This document shows, piece by piece, positions 35,689-45,146 of a DNA stretch of 64,000 nt. The notes below the pieces were generated by a model. The model was not told the DNA's origin and ran no database searches. It was given only the letters and a program-made list of their open reading frames with translations. Source of the DNA: an uncultured Woeseiaceae bacterium (GTDB lineage Bacteria > Pseudomonadota > Gammaproteobacteria > Steroidobacterales > Woeseiaceae); contig CAJJBK010000001.1 of assembly GCA_905182415.1 (NCBI GenBank), positions 1 through 64,000 of the forward strand. Reading direction: 5' to 3'. Every line of letters starts with the position of its first letter. The stretch's first letter is position 1. The position numbers and the translations under genes are program-made.

Positions 35689-37428
35689 TTATCGTTCATA
35701 TACAATTGACCCATTGACAATGGTCATTAGAATCTGCCCATCTAATAGATCAACAGGACTATCGTCTGATATTAAGAATGGATCTACATTCATAACACTT
35801 AAATCTGCCCATCTGCCAACATCTATAACGCCAGTCACATCTTCTTTGAAACTGGCATAAGCCGACCAAGAAGTATAAGCACGAATGGCTTCGTCTACAT
35901 TAATCGCTTCTTTTTTATACCAACCACCCTCAGGAAGAGAATTTTTATCTTGCCGAGTAATGGCCGAATGCAAGCCATAAAAAATATTATGATCTGATCC
36001 CGGATTATCAGAGTTAAATGTTAAATGAGCTTTATTCTGCCTTAAAGATCTCCAAGCATAAGCCCCTTTAATTCGCTTCGCCCCCAAACGGACCTCAGCC
36101 CAAGTCTTATCTTCGACTGCATGCTGTGGCTCCATTGAAGCAATTATGCCAAGCTGCCCAAGTCGAGGTAAATCATCCGGATGAAGGATTTGAGCATGCT
36201 CGATCCTATGACGATTAGATTTAGTTGAAGGAGATTCGTCAAAGACTCTTTCCAATATATCTAAAACCTCACGATTGCCAGCATCACCAATAGCATGAAT
36301 TGCAACTTGAAAACCTTTTTGCATAGCTCGGGTCATTAATACCTCGTTAAAGCCGTATCCATTACCGCTAATCCCTCGATGACCGGGCAAATCTGAATAA
36401 TCAGATAATAACCTCGCGCCTCTTGACCCCAAGGCTCCATCGTAATAGGCCTTTACAGATCGAGTAACCAACATACTGTCTATATCCTCATCAGGACCTT
36501 TATTGATCCATTTCTCCATCAATGATTCATCCCTGAGTGACAACATTCCATAAACCCTAATTGGCAGTAAATTTTGTTCTTCGAGTTGCTCTAAAGCTCT
36601 CATCATTGATGTATCAAGCCCTGCATCATGCACTGCTACAAAACCATCTTCTGCCATTTGATTGAGACCAGCTAGAGCTCTAATCATCATGGCCTCTTGC
36701 GATGGTGGCGGGATAGCATCTCTTACTAAAGGTACCGCTCGATTTAAAAACAGGCCGTTCGGCTCTCCATCAAGACCCAATCTAATCTCTCCACCAACAG
36801 GTACTTTCGTGGTTGAATTAATACCGACAACATCTAATGCTTTCTGATTAACCAGCCCTCCAAAACTATGTAAGCTTGATAAGAATACTGGATGATCAGG
36901 AACAAATTTAGTTAATAGATCCTTGTCCGGATATCGGTTCGCCCAAACCCCCTCATCCCATCCACGGCCAACAATCCAGTCTCCTTTGGGAGTTATCTTA
37001 GCTCTTTCGGCAACTCTTGCCACCATTTCTTCTTCGGTTGATACTCCAATTAAATCAACTCTCTCAAGTGCTGCACCCACACCAAAAATATGTGTATGAG
37101 AATCAACTAAGCCAGGTAAAACAGTGGCTCCAGCAAGATCGATAATTTGAGTGCTTTCTCCTTTATATGAGAGTGCTTTGGTAGTTTGACCAACAAATTT
37201 AATTTTACTGTTCTGGATAACCACTGCATTTGCATCAGGCCGCCACCCTTCTTTATTAGGTGCCTTAGAAGATAAAATACCATTAGTGTCTGGTTCATCC
37301 CATCGCATTGTATAAATGCGAGCATTGGTAAGGATCATATCGGCCCCAAGCTCGGGTTCCTTGTTCTGACTACATCCAGTTAAAATTAAGCCAAATAACA
37401 ATAAAATACTCTTATTCATTTCTTTCAC
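35689..37428 (-). CDS. YtcJ-like amidohydrolase lipoprotein
   Basis: A 579-residue amidohydrolase_3 protein with a lipoprotein signal (LILTGC, Cys19 from the first Met). Metal-site blocks: LPGLVDSHTHIFGVG (H-x-H), DGFVAVHDAG, AIHAIGDAGNREVLD, RIEHAQILHPDD and TFNSDNPGSDHN (catalytic Asp). The substrate is unknown; the family hydrolyses amides and related bonds. It starts an apparent leftward group with the cupin lipoprotein and the amino acid permease, suggesting extracytoplasmic release of an amine or amino acid that is then imported. A start at MNKS, three residues in, is equally likely. Confidence 0.88.
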   Translation of the reverse strand: MKEMNKSILLLFGLILTGCSQNKEPELGADMILTNARIYTMRWDEPDTNGILSSKAPNKEGWRPDANAVVIQNSKIKFVGQTTKALSYKGESTQIIDLAGATVLPGLVDSHTHIFGVGAALERVDLIGVSTEEEMVARVAERAKITPKGDWIVGRGWDEGVWANRYPDKDLLTKFVPDHPVFLSSLHSFGGLVNQKALDVVGINSTTKVPVGGEIRLGLDGEPNGLFLNRAVPLVRDAIPPPSQEAMMIRALAGLNQMAEDGFVAVHDAGLDTSMMRALEQLEEQNLLPIRVYGMLSLRDESLMEKWINKGPDEDIDSMLVTRSVKAYYDGALGSRGARLLSDYSDLPGHRGISGNGYGFNEVLMTRAMQKGFQVAIHAIGDAGNREVLDILERVFDESPSTKSNRHRIEHAQILHPDDLPRLGQLGIIASMEPQHAVEDKTWAEVRLGAKRIKGAYAWRSLRQNKAHLTFNSDNPGSDHNIFYGLHSAITRQDKNSLPEGGWYKKEAINVDEAIRAYTSWSAYASFKEDVTGVIDVGRWADLSVMNVDPFLISDDSPVDLLDGQILMTIVNGSIVYER

Positions 37429-37454
37429 CTTTCATGCTCCAATTAAAAATTATT

Positions 37455-38138
37455 TTAAATAATATTAATTTCTATATCACCAATACCATCAATTTTACCT
37501 TTAACATTATCACCCGATACAATCTTTCCAACTCCTGATGGTGTGCCAGTAAATAATATATCTCCGGGCACAAGTTCGAAAAATGCTGATAACTTGGAAA
37601 TTGATTCTGGCACACTCCAAATCATTTCATTGATATCTCCATCTTGTCGAATCGAATTATTCACCATCAATCGAATTTTACCATTAACAGGGTGCCCAAT
37701 ATCTGCAGCCAACTGCAATGGGGAAATGGGTGCTGCTTGATTAAATGTCTTACCAGTATCCCAGGGACGGCCTAATTTTTTTGCTTCAGATTGAAGATCA
37801 CGACGAGTTAAATCAATACCAACAGCATAACCAAAGACGTGCTCAAGAGCGTTTTCTGGTTGAATATTCTTGCCACCTTTATGAATAGCGACCACCAATT
37901 CAATCTCATAATGTAAATTATCTGTCATAGAAGGATAATTAACATCGCCACCATTAATGAATAATGTATCGGTCGATTTTATAAAATAAAATGGAGATTC
38001 ATGCACAACATCTCCGCCCATCTCGATTACATGATCAGTGTAATTTCTCCCTACACAATAGACCCGATTAACTGGAAACTCCAAAAGGCTTCCATTGACA
38101 GGTAATTTCTTTTGCTCAATATCAAATAAATCCATCAA
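37455..38138 (-). CDS. Fumarylacetoacetate hydrolase (FAH) family protein
   Basis: A 227-residue cytoplasmic enzyme of the FAH/FAHD1 group, acting on acylpyruvates, oxaloacetate or related 2-oxo acids. Metal ligands are in LHYEIELVVAIHKGG (two Glu) and AVGIDLTRRDLQ (Asp), followed by the family block KLGRPWDTGKTFNQAAPISP and FTGTPSGVGKI near the end. Its length fits the short FAHD1-like form. It lies 26 bases upstream of the YtcJ-like lipoprotein gene on the same strand, with the divergent class V PLP gene on the other side. Confidence 0.92.
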   Translation of the reverse strand: MMDLFDIEQKKLPVNGSLLEFPVNRVYCVGRNYTDHVIEMGGDVVHESPFYFIKSTDTLFINGGDVNYPSMTDNLHYEIELVVAIHKGGKNIQPENALEHVFGYAVGIDLTRRDLQSEAKKLGRPWDTGKTFNQAAPISPLQLAADIGHPVNGKIRLMVNNSIRQDGDINEMIWSVPESISKLSAFFELVPGDILFTGTPSGVGKIVSGDNVKGKIDGIGDIEINII

Positions 38139-38281
38139 TAATATCCATAATTATTTATTTTGTAATACGATAGCATGGACAAGAGATGGTGGATATTTCA
38201 CTTTGACTGAAAAAAATAATTATGCTTCTATTGGGGATATAAAATCTTAATTAAATTTTGTAATTAACTAAAGGATTGATC

Positions 38282-39520
38282 ATGGATATTAAGCGTCGGC
38301 ACTTTATCAAAGCAATCACTGCTGCTCCAATAGCGGGCAGTCTTATTGGGTATAAAATTGCAGCTGCAGATATTGCAGGTGTTTCTCCTGAAAAAGCATT
38401 TGGATTCTCTGACAACAAAGTACCTATGAATGCAGCTAATTTATGTCCAATGCCAACTGCAATAAATAAATCCATAGATTCTTTTAGTGATGATTTAGAT
38501 TTCGATATGAGTGGTCAAAATAGATCGCGTATCATGGCAATAAAAGAAGTTGCCCGAAATGGACTCGGAAAGCAGCTCAATATAAGCGCTGATGATATTG
38601 CTATTACTCGAAATACCTCTGAAGCCAATAATATTGTAGTCCAAGGGATATCACTTCAGGCGGGTGATGAAATTTTATTATGGGATCAAAACCATCCTTC
38701 CAATGATGTCTCATGGTCAGTAAGAGCGAAACGCAGTAACTGTATAATTAAGCATATTAATGTCCCCGTTAATACTCAAGATATCGATAAGGTAGTCGAT
38801 TTATTCCTCGAGAAAATTACCGATAAAACCAAAGTAATCTCGTTTACTCATATTTCAAATATCACTGGTTTTAGATTACCCGCACAAGAGATATGCCAGG
38901 CAATAAAAGCTAAGCATGGACAAGTACATATTCACGTAGATGGCGCTCAAACCTGGGGTTTGATGGATGTAGATCTTGATGCAATGGGATGCGATACTTT
39001 TAGTGGTAGTTCTCATAAATGGTATATGGGACCCAGAGAAATAGGTTTATTGGTTGTGCGCCAAGAAAGTATAAATCGTATCTGGCCTGGAATCGTCAGT
39101 ATCGGTTGGGGTAATGCTGCAGAAACCAATGCTAAAGGCGCGAGAAAATTCGAAGCATTTGGTCAGCGAAATGATGCAGCCCTTGCAGCTCTCTCCGAAA
39201 CAGTTAATTTTCATACCTCAATCACCCCTTCAGGTGTTGAGAGGAGAGCTATAAAAATTGCAGATTATCTTCGACAATCATTGATTGATATCGATGTAGA
39301 GTTTGTCTCGTCACATCATTCGAATTTCACTAGTAATGTAATTATTCTAAAAGCACCCCAAGAAAATAGACGTCAGCTACTCGATAATGTACTCAAGGAT
39401 GGAGGTGTAATACTGGCTGGAACTGGAGGGTTGAGGCTTTCTCCTCACATATACAATACAGTCGATCATGTTGACCGTGCGGTAAGAGCAATTAACAAAT
39501 CCAGAAAACTATTGGGATAA
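38282..39520 (+). CDS. Tat-exported class V aminotransferase-fold PLP enzyme
   Basis: A 412-residue PLP enzyme related to isopenicillin N epimerase and cysteine desulfurases. Counted from the first open codon (38276), the leader KRRHFIKAITAAPIAGSLIG (6-25) is Tat-type. PLP-binding blocks: TRNTSEANNIVVQG, VDGAQTWGLM (Asp222 and Gln) and SGSSHKWYMGP, with the Schiff-base Lys248. The ATG at 38282 has AAGGA just upstream and is preferred over the TTG at 38276. A precedent for an exported class V PLP enzyme is PvdN of Pseudomonas pyoverdine maturation; the substrate here is unknown, and no siderophore genes are in the window. Confidence 0.88.
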   Translation: MDIKRRHFIKAITAAPIAGSLIGYKIAAADIAGVSPEKAFGFSDNKVPMNAANLCPMPTAINKSIDSFSDDLDFDMSGQNRSRIMAIKEVARNGLGKQLNISADDIAITRNTSEANNIVVQGISLQAGDEILLWDQNHPSNDVSWSVRAKRSNCIIKHINVPVNTQDIDKVVDLFLEKITDKTKVISFTHISNITGFRLPAQEICQAIKAKHGQVHIHVDGAQTWGLMDVDLDAMGCDTFSGSSHKWYMGPREIGLLVVRQESINRIWPGIVSIGWGNAAETNAKGARKFEAFGQRNDAALAALSETVNFHTSITPSGVERRAIKIADYLRQSLIDIDVEFVSSHHSNFTSNVIILKAPQENRRQLLDNVLKDGGVILAGTGGLRLSPHIYNTVDHVDRAVRAINKSRKLLG

Positions 39521-40573
39521 TTATTTAGTCGTAATCTCATGCTGAGCATCGTCTTCTGAACCCATGATAATTGCCAACCACTGAGTTTGTTCGTCACTCT
39601 CTAAGGTCATTTTTAGTGCCATAGTTAAGGGCACAGAAAGGATCATACCAACAGGGCCAAATACCCAGCCCCAGAAAAATAAACTGATGAAGACTATCAA
39701 AGGAGATAATCCAACTCCATAACCGAGTAATTTGGGTTCAATAAAATTTCCGTATACAAGATTGATGGCAAAAAATGCAATTGCTGTAGTAATCGCATCA
39801 CCAACCCCCAGTTGAACTAATGCCATCAATACTGCGGGCACAGCCGCAATGATCGAGCCTATAGTAGGTACATAATTCAAAAGAAAAGCAAACATACCCC
39901 ACAACAAGGGGAAATCAAGGCCGATCCATGATGTTGCCAATGCAACAGAAGTACCTGTAGCAATACTCATAATGGTCTTAATTCCTAAATAACGTCCTAA
40001 ATTAGCTACAAATATTTTTTGCCTCACGAATGAATCACGTTTGCGTTTGAAGGCGGCAAGTAATTTAATTTCAAAGGCTGATGCTTCCAGTAAAATAAAA
40101 ATCATTGTAAACATAATCAAGAATGCATTTGTCAGAACATCACGCAATGCATTCAATAGCGATGCCGCAAGACTCATTGCCCAACCAGGATCCAGAATTT
40201 GACTAAAATTCAGAGAAGTCTGATCGCCTGAAAAATAACTAGGTGCAGCACCCATAAAATTCTCTAGTATTGTATCCAACCTTTCTTGGTATTCGGGTAA
40301 AGCCGTTGTAAATTCTGCAATTGATGTTCCTAATACACCACCAATAGACAATAGGAGAAGCATTATAGATGCTACAATAATCAAGGCTGCTAAGAATGCG
40401 GGTATCTTTTTACTTTGCAGCCAAAACAATGGTCTCAAAGTAATTAAAGCAAGAAAAATTGCCAATAAAAAAGGAATAATTAGTGCTGCAGCTGCTTGTA
40501 GAGCATAAATAATAATAAATAATGCAGCTAAACTGATAAGGATTGAATAATTGTTACTTTCAGTTTGCTTCAT
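39521..40573 (-). CDS. AI-2E (TqsA/PerM) family membrane protein
   Basis: A 350-residue inner membrane protein with about seven or eight helices. The N-terminal paired helices, the central SPLIVFISLFFWGWVFGPVG block and the FLLNYVPTIGSIIAAVPAV block are the AI-2E/PerM signature. Family members have been linked to autoinducer-2 export and to Na+/H+ antiport, so the substrate is unclear. The stop directly abuts the convergent class V PLP gene, with no spacer for a terminator. It starts 36 bases after the cupredoxin gene and may be the last gene of the copper operon. Confidence 0.88.
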   Translation of the reverse strand: MKQTESNNYSILISLAALFIIIYALQAAAALIIPFLLAIFLALITLRPLFWLQSKKIPAFLAALIIVASIMLLLLSIGGVLGTSIAEFTTALPEYQERLDTILENFMGAAPSYFSGDQTSLNFSQILDPGWAMSLAASLLNALRDVLTNAFLIMFTMIFILLEASAFEIKLLAAFKRKRDSFVRQKIFVANLGRYLGIKTIMSIATGTSVALATSWIGLDFPLLWGMFAFLLNYVPTIGSIIAAVPAVLMALVQLGVGDAITTAIAFFAINLVYGNFIEPKLLGYGVGLSPLIVFISLFFWGWVFGPVGMILSVPLTMALKMTLESDEQTQWLAIIMGSEDDAQHEITTK

Positions 40574-40609
40574 TATCGCTAGCCTCTATTTCAATTTAGT
40601 GAATCAAAT

Positions 40610-41281
40610 TTAACGCTTCTGACGCATACGCACAAGCCATGATGTTAAAGAATATCCTAAAAACAAAACAACCAGTGACAAATATATTAAATTATCTGGC
40701 AAGTAAGAAGCTCGATAAAAGGGATCAGTGATTCCAGTTACGGCCCATAAATCTCCATTACCCTCTCCCACAACGAGTTGACCTCGCATCCCCATTTCCA
40801 TATGTTGAGCCATATCACAATGAACCAAATAATTTCGGTTCTCACTTGGAACAATGAATGTTCCAGTCGTAGATTTTCCAGCCATTGATTCTATATGAAA
40901 CATTCCAGCTGGATATAGATATTTAGGAAGGCCATGCACCATCCATTGATGACGAACATCATCTTCATTGATAAACGTTATTGTCACTCTTGTACATGGA
41001 TCAACTTTCCATTCATGCTCACTCATACCAAAAATTGTTCCAGGAATTTCTTTCGCGTATCTTTGCCCAGCGCTTACGGTAATATTCTTTTCTCCAGAAA
41101 TACGCTCGCAGCCCAACGGTAAATTATTATGATTACTATTCATAACAATACTGCCATTGTCTCCATTCATTGAATGATGGCCAGACATTGAGTGACTGTC
41201 AGACATTGAATGCTGCAATCCATATGACGGATGAATAAAAAATAGAGATAAAAAGATGCCCCATAATTTTTGATTAATCAT
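40610..41281 (-). CDS. Membrane-anchored type 1 copper cupredoxin
   Basis: A 223-residue protein: signal peptide (residues 1-21), a short Met/His-rich stretch (SMSDSHSMSGHHSMNG, 25-40) able to bind copper, one cupredoxin domain, and a C-terminal transmembrane helix (about 194-214) with a basic tail. Type 1 copper ligands are His111 (in VRHQWMVHG), Cys155 and His160 in HCDMAQHMEMGM, and Met163 or Met165. It would be an extracytoplasmic electron carrier tied to the inner membrane. Its start overlaps the multicopper oxidase gene end by four bases, so it is probably the electron partner of that enzyme. Confidence 0.85.
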   Translation of the reverse strand: MINQKLWGIFLSLFFIHPSYGLQHSMSDSHSMSGHHSMNGDNGSIVMNSNHNNLPLGCERISGEKNITVSAGQRYAKEIPGTIFGMSEHEWKVDPCTRVTITFINEDDVRHQWMVHGLPKYLYPAGMFHIESMAGKSTTGTFIVPSENRNYLVHCDMAQHMEMGMRGQLVVGEGNGDLWAVTGITDPFYRASYLPDNLIYLSLVVLFLGYSLTSWLVRMRQKR

Positions 41282-42978
41282 GATCTACCTTTATTTCTTT
41301 GTGTAAATATTGACCGTAATATTGCCAGGAAACTCCCAAAAAATAACGTCAGCAAGAGAATCCTAATTAATAATATATTGTCTTTTCCAGGTTCAGAGTA
41401 AAAAGCTGGGATATAGCTCTCCCAAACCGGAATCTTTTTTCTATAATAATCGGCGCTGAAATATTGGGCATAATCGACCCCACGAGTCATTGGCCAACCT
41501 GATTCATCAAGATATGCTTTATCAACTATGGCACTTATATTCCCTCCGGGGGCGACACCATCAGTAGTCGTACCTTTATTCTGGTGATCATGATACAACC
41601 AAATACCAGGTCCATAAGTTTTAGTGCCATCATTTGTAAAAGAAAGATCTATATCATAACGCTGTGATGTTGCCATCCAAAGAACATCTTGAGGAGTTTG
41701 GCTTAATTTGGGTAATTTGACTCCATCTCTTTCAATAACAGTAAATTTATGCCCATGAGTATGTAAGGCAATGCCTTTACTACCTCCATTTACAACCCGT
41801 AATCTTGCTTTTTCACCCTCTCTAGAAACGATCAAAGATTCTCTAAAAGTATAAGGAAATGAACGTCCATTTAAAGTGAAATAGTCGACATTTGCATCCG
41901 TGATATCGTAATCACGATGCATCGATTGTGTAATTAATCTTGGGTCATTATTTTCTTGAATTCTAACTCCAAGCTCTTTATCAAGATCAAGATAATGTAA
42001 ATCATATTCACTATCGTATGACTCTTTTAGAGATTGCGATGGAGCCCTTACTTTACCGGCCCCTAAGTTCATTGTTTGTAAATTATTATTTGGTCTATTT
42101 TCTTCTATTATGAATAAACCTTGTAAGCCCATCTGAACATGAACATGCGGCTGAACATGACAATGATAAAACATGGTTCCAGCTTTCCTGGGTGTTAAAT
42201 CATAGGTTCGTGATTGCCCGGGAAGAATAGGTAATTCACTTGTTAAAGGAACACCATCATTACCTTCCCCATTACTATCAATAAAACCATGGTCGGCGCC
42301 ATGCAAATGCAATGTATGTGGCATATAATGAGTATTCTCAAGTGTAATCTTAACCACATCTCCTTGCTCAACACGAATTGCTGGTGAAGGAAGTTTTAAT
42401 GAATATCTGGCTTCTTGAGTTTCAAAATTTTCAACGGCCATTCCAATTAGTTTTGGAGCAAATACCCATATACCGGGTTGAACGCCTGGAGCGATATCGT
42501 AAGTTGTAACTGGTCTTTTCGAGATTGGAGAACTGCCATTTAGTTCCGCAACTTCTAAGCGAATGTGAATTTCATCTGGATCGCCATCCCCATCGAGGTC
42601 TCTACCTTTTACAATTGCATCTGAGCTTAATCCACTGCGTTGCAATGTTTCTTTGCTGACATTGTTTGTACCCAATACAAATGCTGCTACACCATATGGG
42701 TTATCCGCCAAACAAGGTAACGATTCCTCAATGTTGACTCCGTCGATAATTTGAGAAGCACGCCAACCTGATGGATCCTCGGGGCATGCCAACTCGGATT
42801 CTGAATTTGAAGTCATTGTTGATTGTGGTAAGGGACGATAGTTTTCCGCACCAAACCAAGAGGTAAGCGTTAAGCGCATATCAAAGGGATACCATTGAGA
42901 TGGATATACCAAAAACATAGAAAGTATTAAAATTACTAATAGTAAATACTGTTTTTTAGAATTTTTTATTTGCATCAA
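41278..42978 (-). CDS. Two-domain multicopper oxidase with N-terminal extension and C-terminal membrane anchor
   Basis: A 566-residue protein: N-terminal signal or anchor helix (11-25), an extension (about 50-195) with a Ca2+-binding-like DLDGDGDPDE (128-137), cupredoxin domain 1 (about 195-295), domain 2 (about 365-485), and a C-terminal transmembrane helix (about 536-556). Copper ligands: H224-L-H226-G and H272-C-H274 with His278 and Met283 in domain 1; H406-T-H408-G-H410 and H463-D-H465 in domain 2. The type 1 copper set is thus in domain 1, as in so-called type C two-domain oxidases. It would oxidise metal ions, amines or phenolics and reduce O2 in the periplasm. Confidence 0.87.
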   Translation of the reverse strand: MMQIKNSKKQYLLLVILILSMFLVYPSQWYPFDMRLTLTSWFGAENYRPLPQSTMTSNSESELACPEDPSGWRASQIIDGVNIEESLPCLADNPYGVAAFVLGTNNVSKETLQRSGLSSDAIVKGRDLDGDGDPDEIHIRLEVAELNGSSPISKRPVTTYDIAPGVQPGIWVFAPKLIGMAVENFETQEARYSLKLPSPAIRVEQGDVVKITLENTHYMPHTLHLHGADHGFIDSNGEGNDGVPLTSELPILPGQSRTYDLTPRKAGTMFYHCHVQPHVHVQMGLQGLFIIEENRPNNNLQTMNLGAGKVRAPSQSLKESYDSEYDLHYLDLDKELGVRIQENNDPRLITQSMHRDYDITDANVDYFTLNGRSFPYTFRESLIVSREGEKARLRVVNGGSKGIALHTHGHKFTVIERDGVKLPKLSQTPQDVLWMATSQRYDIDLSFTNDGTKTYGPGIWLYHDHQNKGTTTDGVAPGGNISAIVDKAYLDESGWPMTRGVDYAQYFSADYYRKKIPVWESYIPAFYSEPGKDNILLIRILLLTLFFGSFLAILRSIFTQRNKGRS

Positions 42979-42979
42979 T

Positions 42980-43558
42980 CTAGTCCGTTCTTATCATCCG
43001 AAATAAATAAGTACCAAATATAAGTATAAGGCCAAAGAAAACAATAATTGACCATGACAAATTACTCGCCCCAACACTAAACGGAAAAACCGATGAGTAA
43101 ATATTATTGTTAGTCGGATGGCCGGCTGTGACAATACCTACATAATCACCGTTCTCTAGAAATTCATGGGTCACAGCATAGGATGCATTGGTTTTAATAA
43201 TTGGTTCCTGATAAAAAACCGTAACACGATCAATATCTTGAATTTTTATTATGTCAGCCATTTGCACAAACTCACCTTTATCAGTCACATTTTTAATAAT
43301 ACGGAAATCTACGGGTACCTGACTTAAACTTTTATGCAGATAATCTAGGACGAAAATTGTATTCCCTGCTTCATCAAGATCCTCACAAAATTGCTTATCA
43401 CCAGATGTATCTGGTTGGTAAGCAGTGAAATGAGCCTCATAAAATCCAATCGAGATGATACAACTATCCTCAGAGAGCAAAACACCTCCGCCCGCTAGGC
43501 AATTTGACATCCAACTTATTAGAATCAACATCACCGACAAATTATAATTTTTTGTCAT
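42980..43558 (-). CDS. Unrecognised periplasmic protein with C-terminal membrane anchor, copper module
   Basis: A 192-residue protein of no family I recognise. It has a signal peptide (residues 1-22, ending CLA), a periplasmic domain of about 140 residues with two Cys (about residues 32 and 58), and a C-terminal transmembrane helix (about 167-188) with a short cytoplasmic RMIRTD. The domain looks beta-rich, with alternating hydrophobics, for example DRVTVFYQEPIIKTNASYAV. It is the first gene of a tight group: one base separates it from the multicopper oxidase, which overlaps the cupredoxin. All three have the same anchor topology, suggesting one membrane complex. No His/Met-rich copper motif is visible in it. 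Confidence 0.8.
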   Translation of the reverse strand: MTKNYNLSVMLILISWMSNCLAGGGVLLSEDSCIISIGFYEAHFTAYQPDTSGDKQFCEDLDEAGNTIFVLDYLHKSLSQVPVDFRIIKNVTDKGEFVQMADIIKIQDIDRVTVFYQEPIIKTNASYAVTHEFLENGDYVGIVTAGHPTNNNIYSSVFPFSVGASNLSWSIIVFFGLILIFGTYLFRMIRTD

Positions 43559-43660
43559 AACGCATTTTAATCTAAAGTTATGAAATTAATGTAATAATTA
43601 ATTGTAAAGTTTTGTGACAAATCCAATCATTCAAATAAAAAATATAAACTTGAATAAAAC

Positions 43661-45109
43661 TTACCCTTTATTTTTATCTAATTTTTCAATAGTAAAACCT
43701 GTAAATCCATAAATCATTGAAATTACTGGATTGATTAAATTAAAAAAGACATACGGTAAATATGTAAAAGTAGGGACGCCAAGGGTAGCTGCCATGTACG
43801 CGCCACATGTATTCCAAGGCACCAAAGGAGAAGTTAGTGTTCCAGAATCCTCAATTACTCTCGAAAGATTTTTCGGATCAAGGTTGCGTTTTTTGAATTC
43901 TGCTTTAAACATTTTACCTGCTAACACAATCGAAATATATTGATCGGCACATACTATATTGATGCTAATGCAACTGAGGATAACTGTAGTAATTAAGGAA
44001 CCAGTTGATTTAGCTGCCTTAAGAGATGAGCTGATGATTGTTTTCAGCATTCCTGCATGCTCAAGAACAGCACCAAATGACATTGCACTAATTACAAGCC
44101 ACATAGTGTTAAGCATAGATTGCATACCACCACGTGAAAGTAAGCTGTCTATCTCTGGGATACCAGTCGCTGAGGTATAACCAGTTGCTAAGGCTAGCCA
44201 AATACCTTTAATTAAGGATAACGTCGGAGATAAATCATTTGAGTCTGCAAAAATCATGACAGCTTCCGGCTGCAGAAAAAATGCCATAACTCCGCCCAAT
44301 AATGCGCCAAATAAAATTGTAGGTAATGCTGGAATCTTACGAATGGCCATAAGGAAAACTACCAATAAAGGCAACAATGCTAATAAAGTAATATTGAAAG
44401 TGGCATCTAATGTTTCAGTCAAAAGAGTTATTGTAGAATCTTCTATATCTGAATCTACACCAAAACCTAATATCATAAAAATTACCAAAGCCAATAAAAA
44501 TGATGGAGTAGTTGTCCAGACCATGTGCTTTATGTGCGCAAATAAATCAGTACCTGTAACTGCAGGAGCCAAATTAGTAGTGTCTGAAAGTGGAGACATT
44601 TTATCGCCAAAATAAGCTCCTGAAATTATAGCGCCTGCGGCTATAGCGGGTGATAGATTTAAGCCAATCGAAACAGCTATCAGAGCCACACCCAGAGTGC
44701 CTGCAACAGTCCATGAGCTCCCGGTAGCTAAAGCGGCAATCGCACAAATAAGACATGCTGCGGGATAAAATATTTTTGGATTAAGTAACTCAAGGCCATA
44801 AAAGATCAGTGTTGGCACAGTCCCAGAAATTAGCCAAGTTCCGATCAACGCACCCACACAAAGAAAAATTAATAATGCGCCCATGGCGGTACTGATACTA
44901 GCAACCATGGACTCCAGTATATTTGACCAAGTATGTCCAATTTTAATGGCCACCAAACTTGCAATGGCTGCACCGATTATCAGAGCAATTTGATTCGGTC
45001 CATACGATGAATCAGATCCAAAGAAAAATACTGAAAATCCCAACATAAAAACAAGGCTCATGATTGGTATCAATGACTCTAATAAAGAAGCTTGGCGTGG
45101 TTCACTCAT
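43661..45109 (-). CDS. Na+/H+ antiporter, NhaC family
   Basis: A 482-residue inner membrane protein with about eleven to twelve helices. GDKMSPLSDTTNLAPAVTGTD is a hallmark of NhaC proper, with the AGAIISGAYFGD helix before it. It probably exchanges Na+ for protons, although some NhaC relatives exchange organic acids or amino acids. It is 37 bases downstream of an M28 peptidase gene on the same strand. Two other NhaC-superfamily proteins in the window (48319-49776, 59377-60789) are of a different branch. Confidence 0.9.
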   Translation of the reverse strand: MSEPRQASLLESLIPIMSLVFMLGFSVFFFGSDSSYGPNQIALIIGAAIASLVAIKIGHTWSNILESMVASISTAMGALLIFLCVGALIGTWLISGTVPTLIFYGLELLNPKIFYPAACLICAIAALATGSSWTVAGTLGVALIAVSIGLNLSPAIAAGAIISGAYFGDKMSPLSDTTNLAPAVTGTDLFAHIKHMVWTTTPSFLLALVIFMILGFGVDSDIEDSTITLLTETLDATFNITLLALLPLLVVFLMAIRKIPALPTILFGALLGGVMAFFLQPEAVMIFADSNDLSPTLSLIKGIWLALATGYTSATGIPEIDSLLSRGGMQSMLNTMWLVISAMSFGAVLEHAGMLKTIISSSLKAAKSTGSLITTVILSCISINIVCADQYISIVLAGKMFKAEFKKRNLDPKNLSRVIEDSGTLTSPLVPWNTCGAYMAATLGVPTFTYLPYVFFNLINPVISMIYGFTGFTIEKLDKNKG

Positions 45110-45146
45110 TAATTGTTCTCATTTATAAATTTTCAGAAATTTAATT

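Noticed and set aside
44256-44615. 119-codon open frame antisense to the NhaC gene
   Set aside because: It is the mirror of a well-supported membrane protein gene and lacks any recognisable feature.
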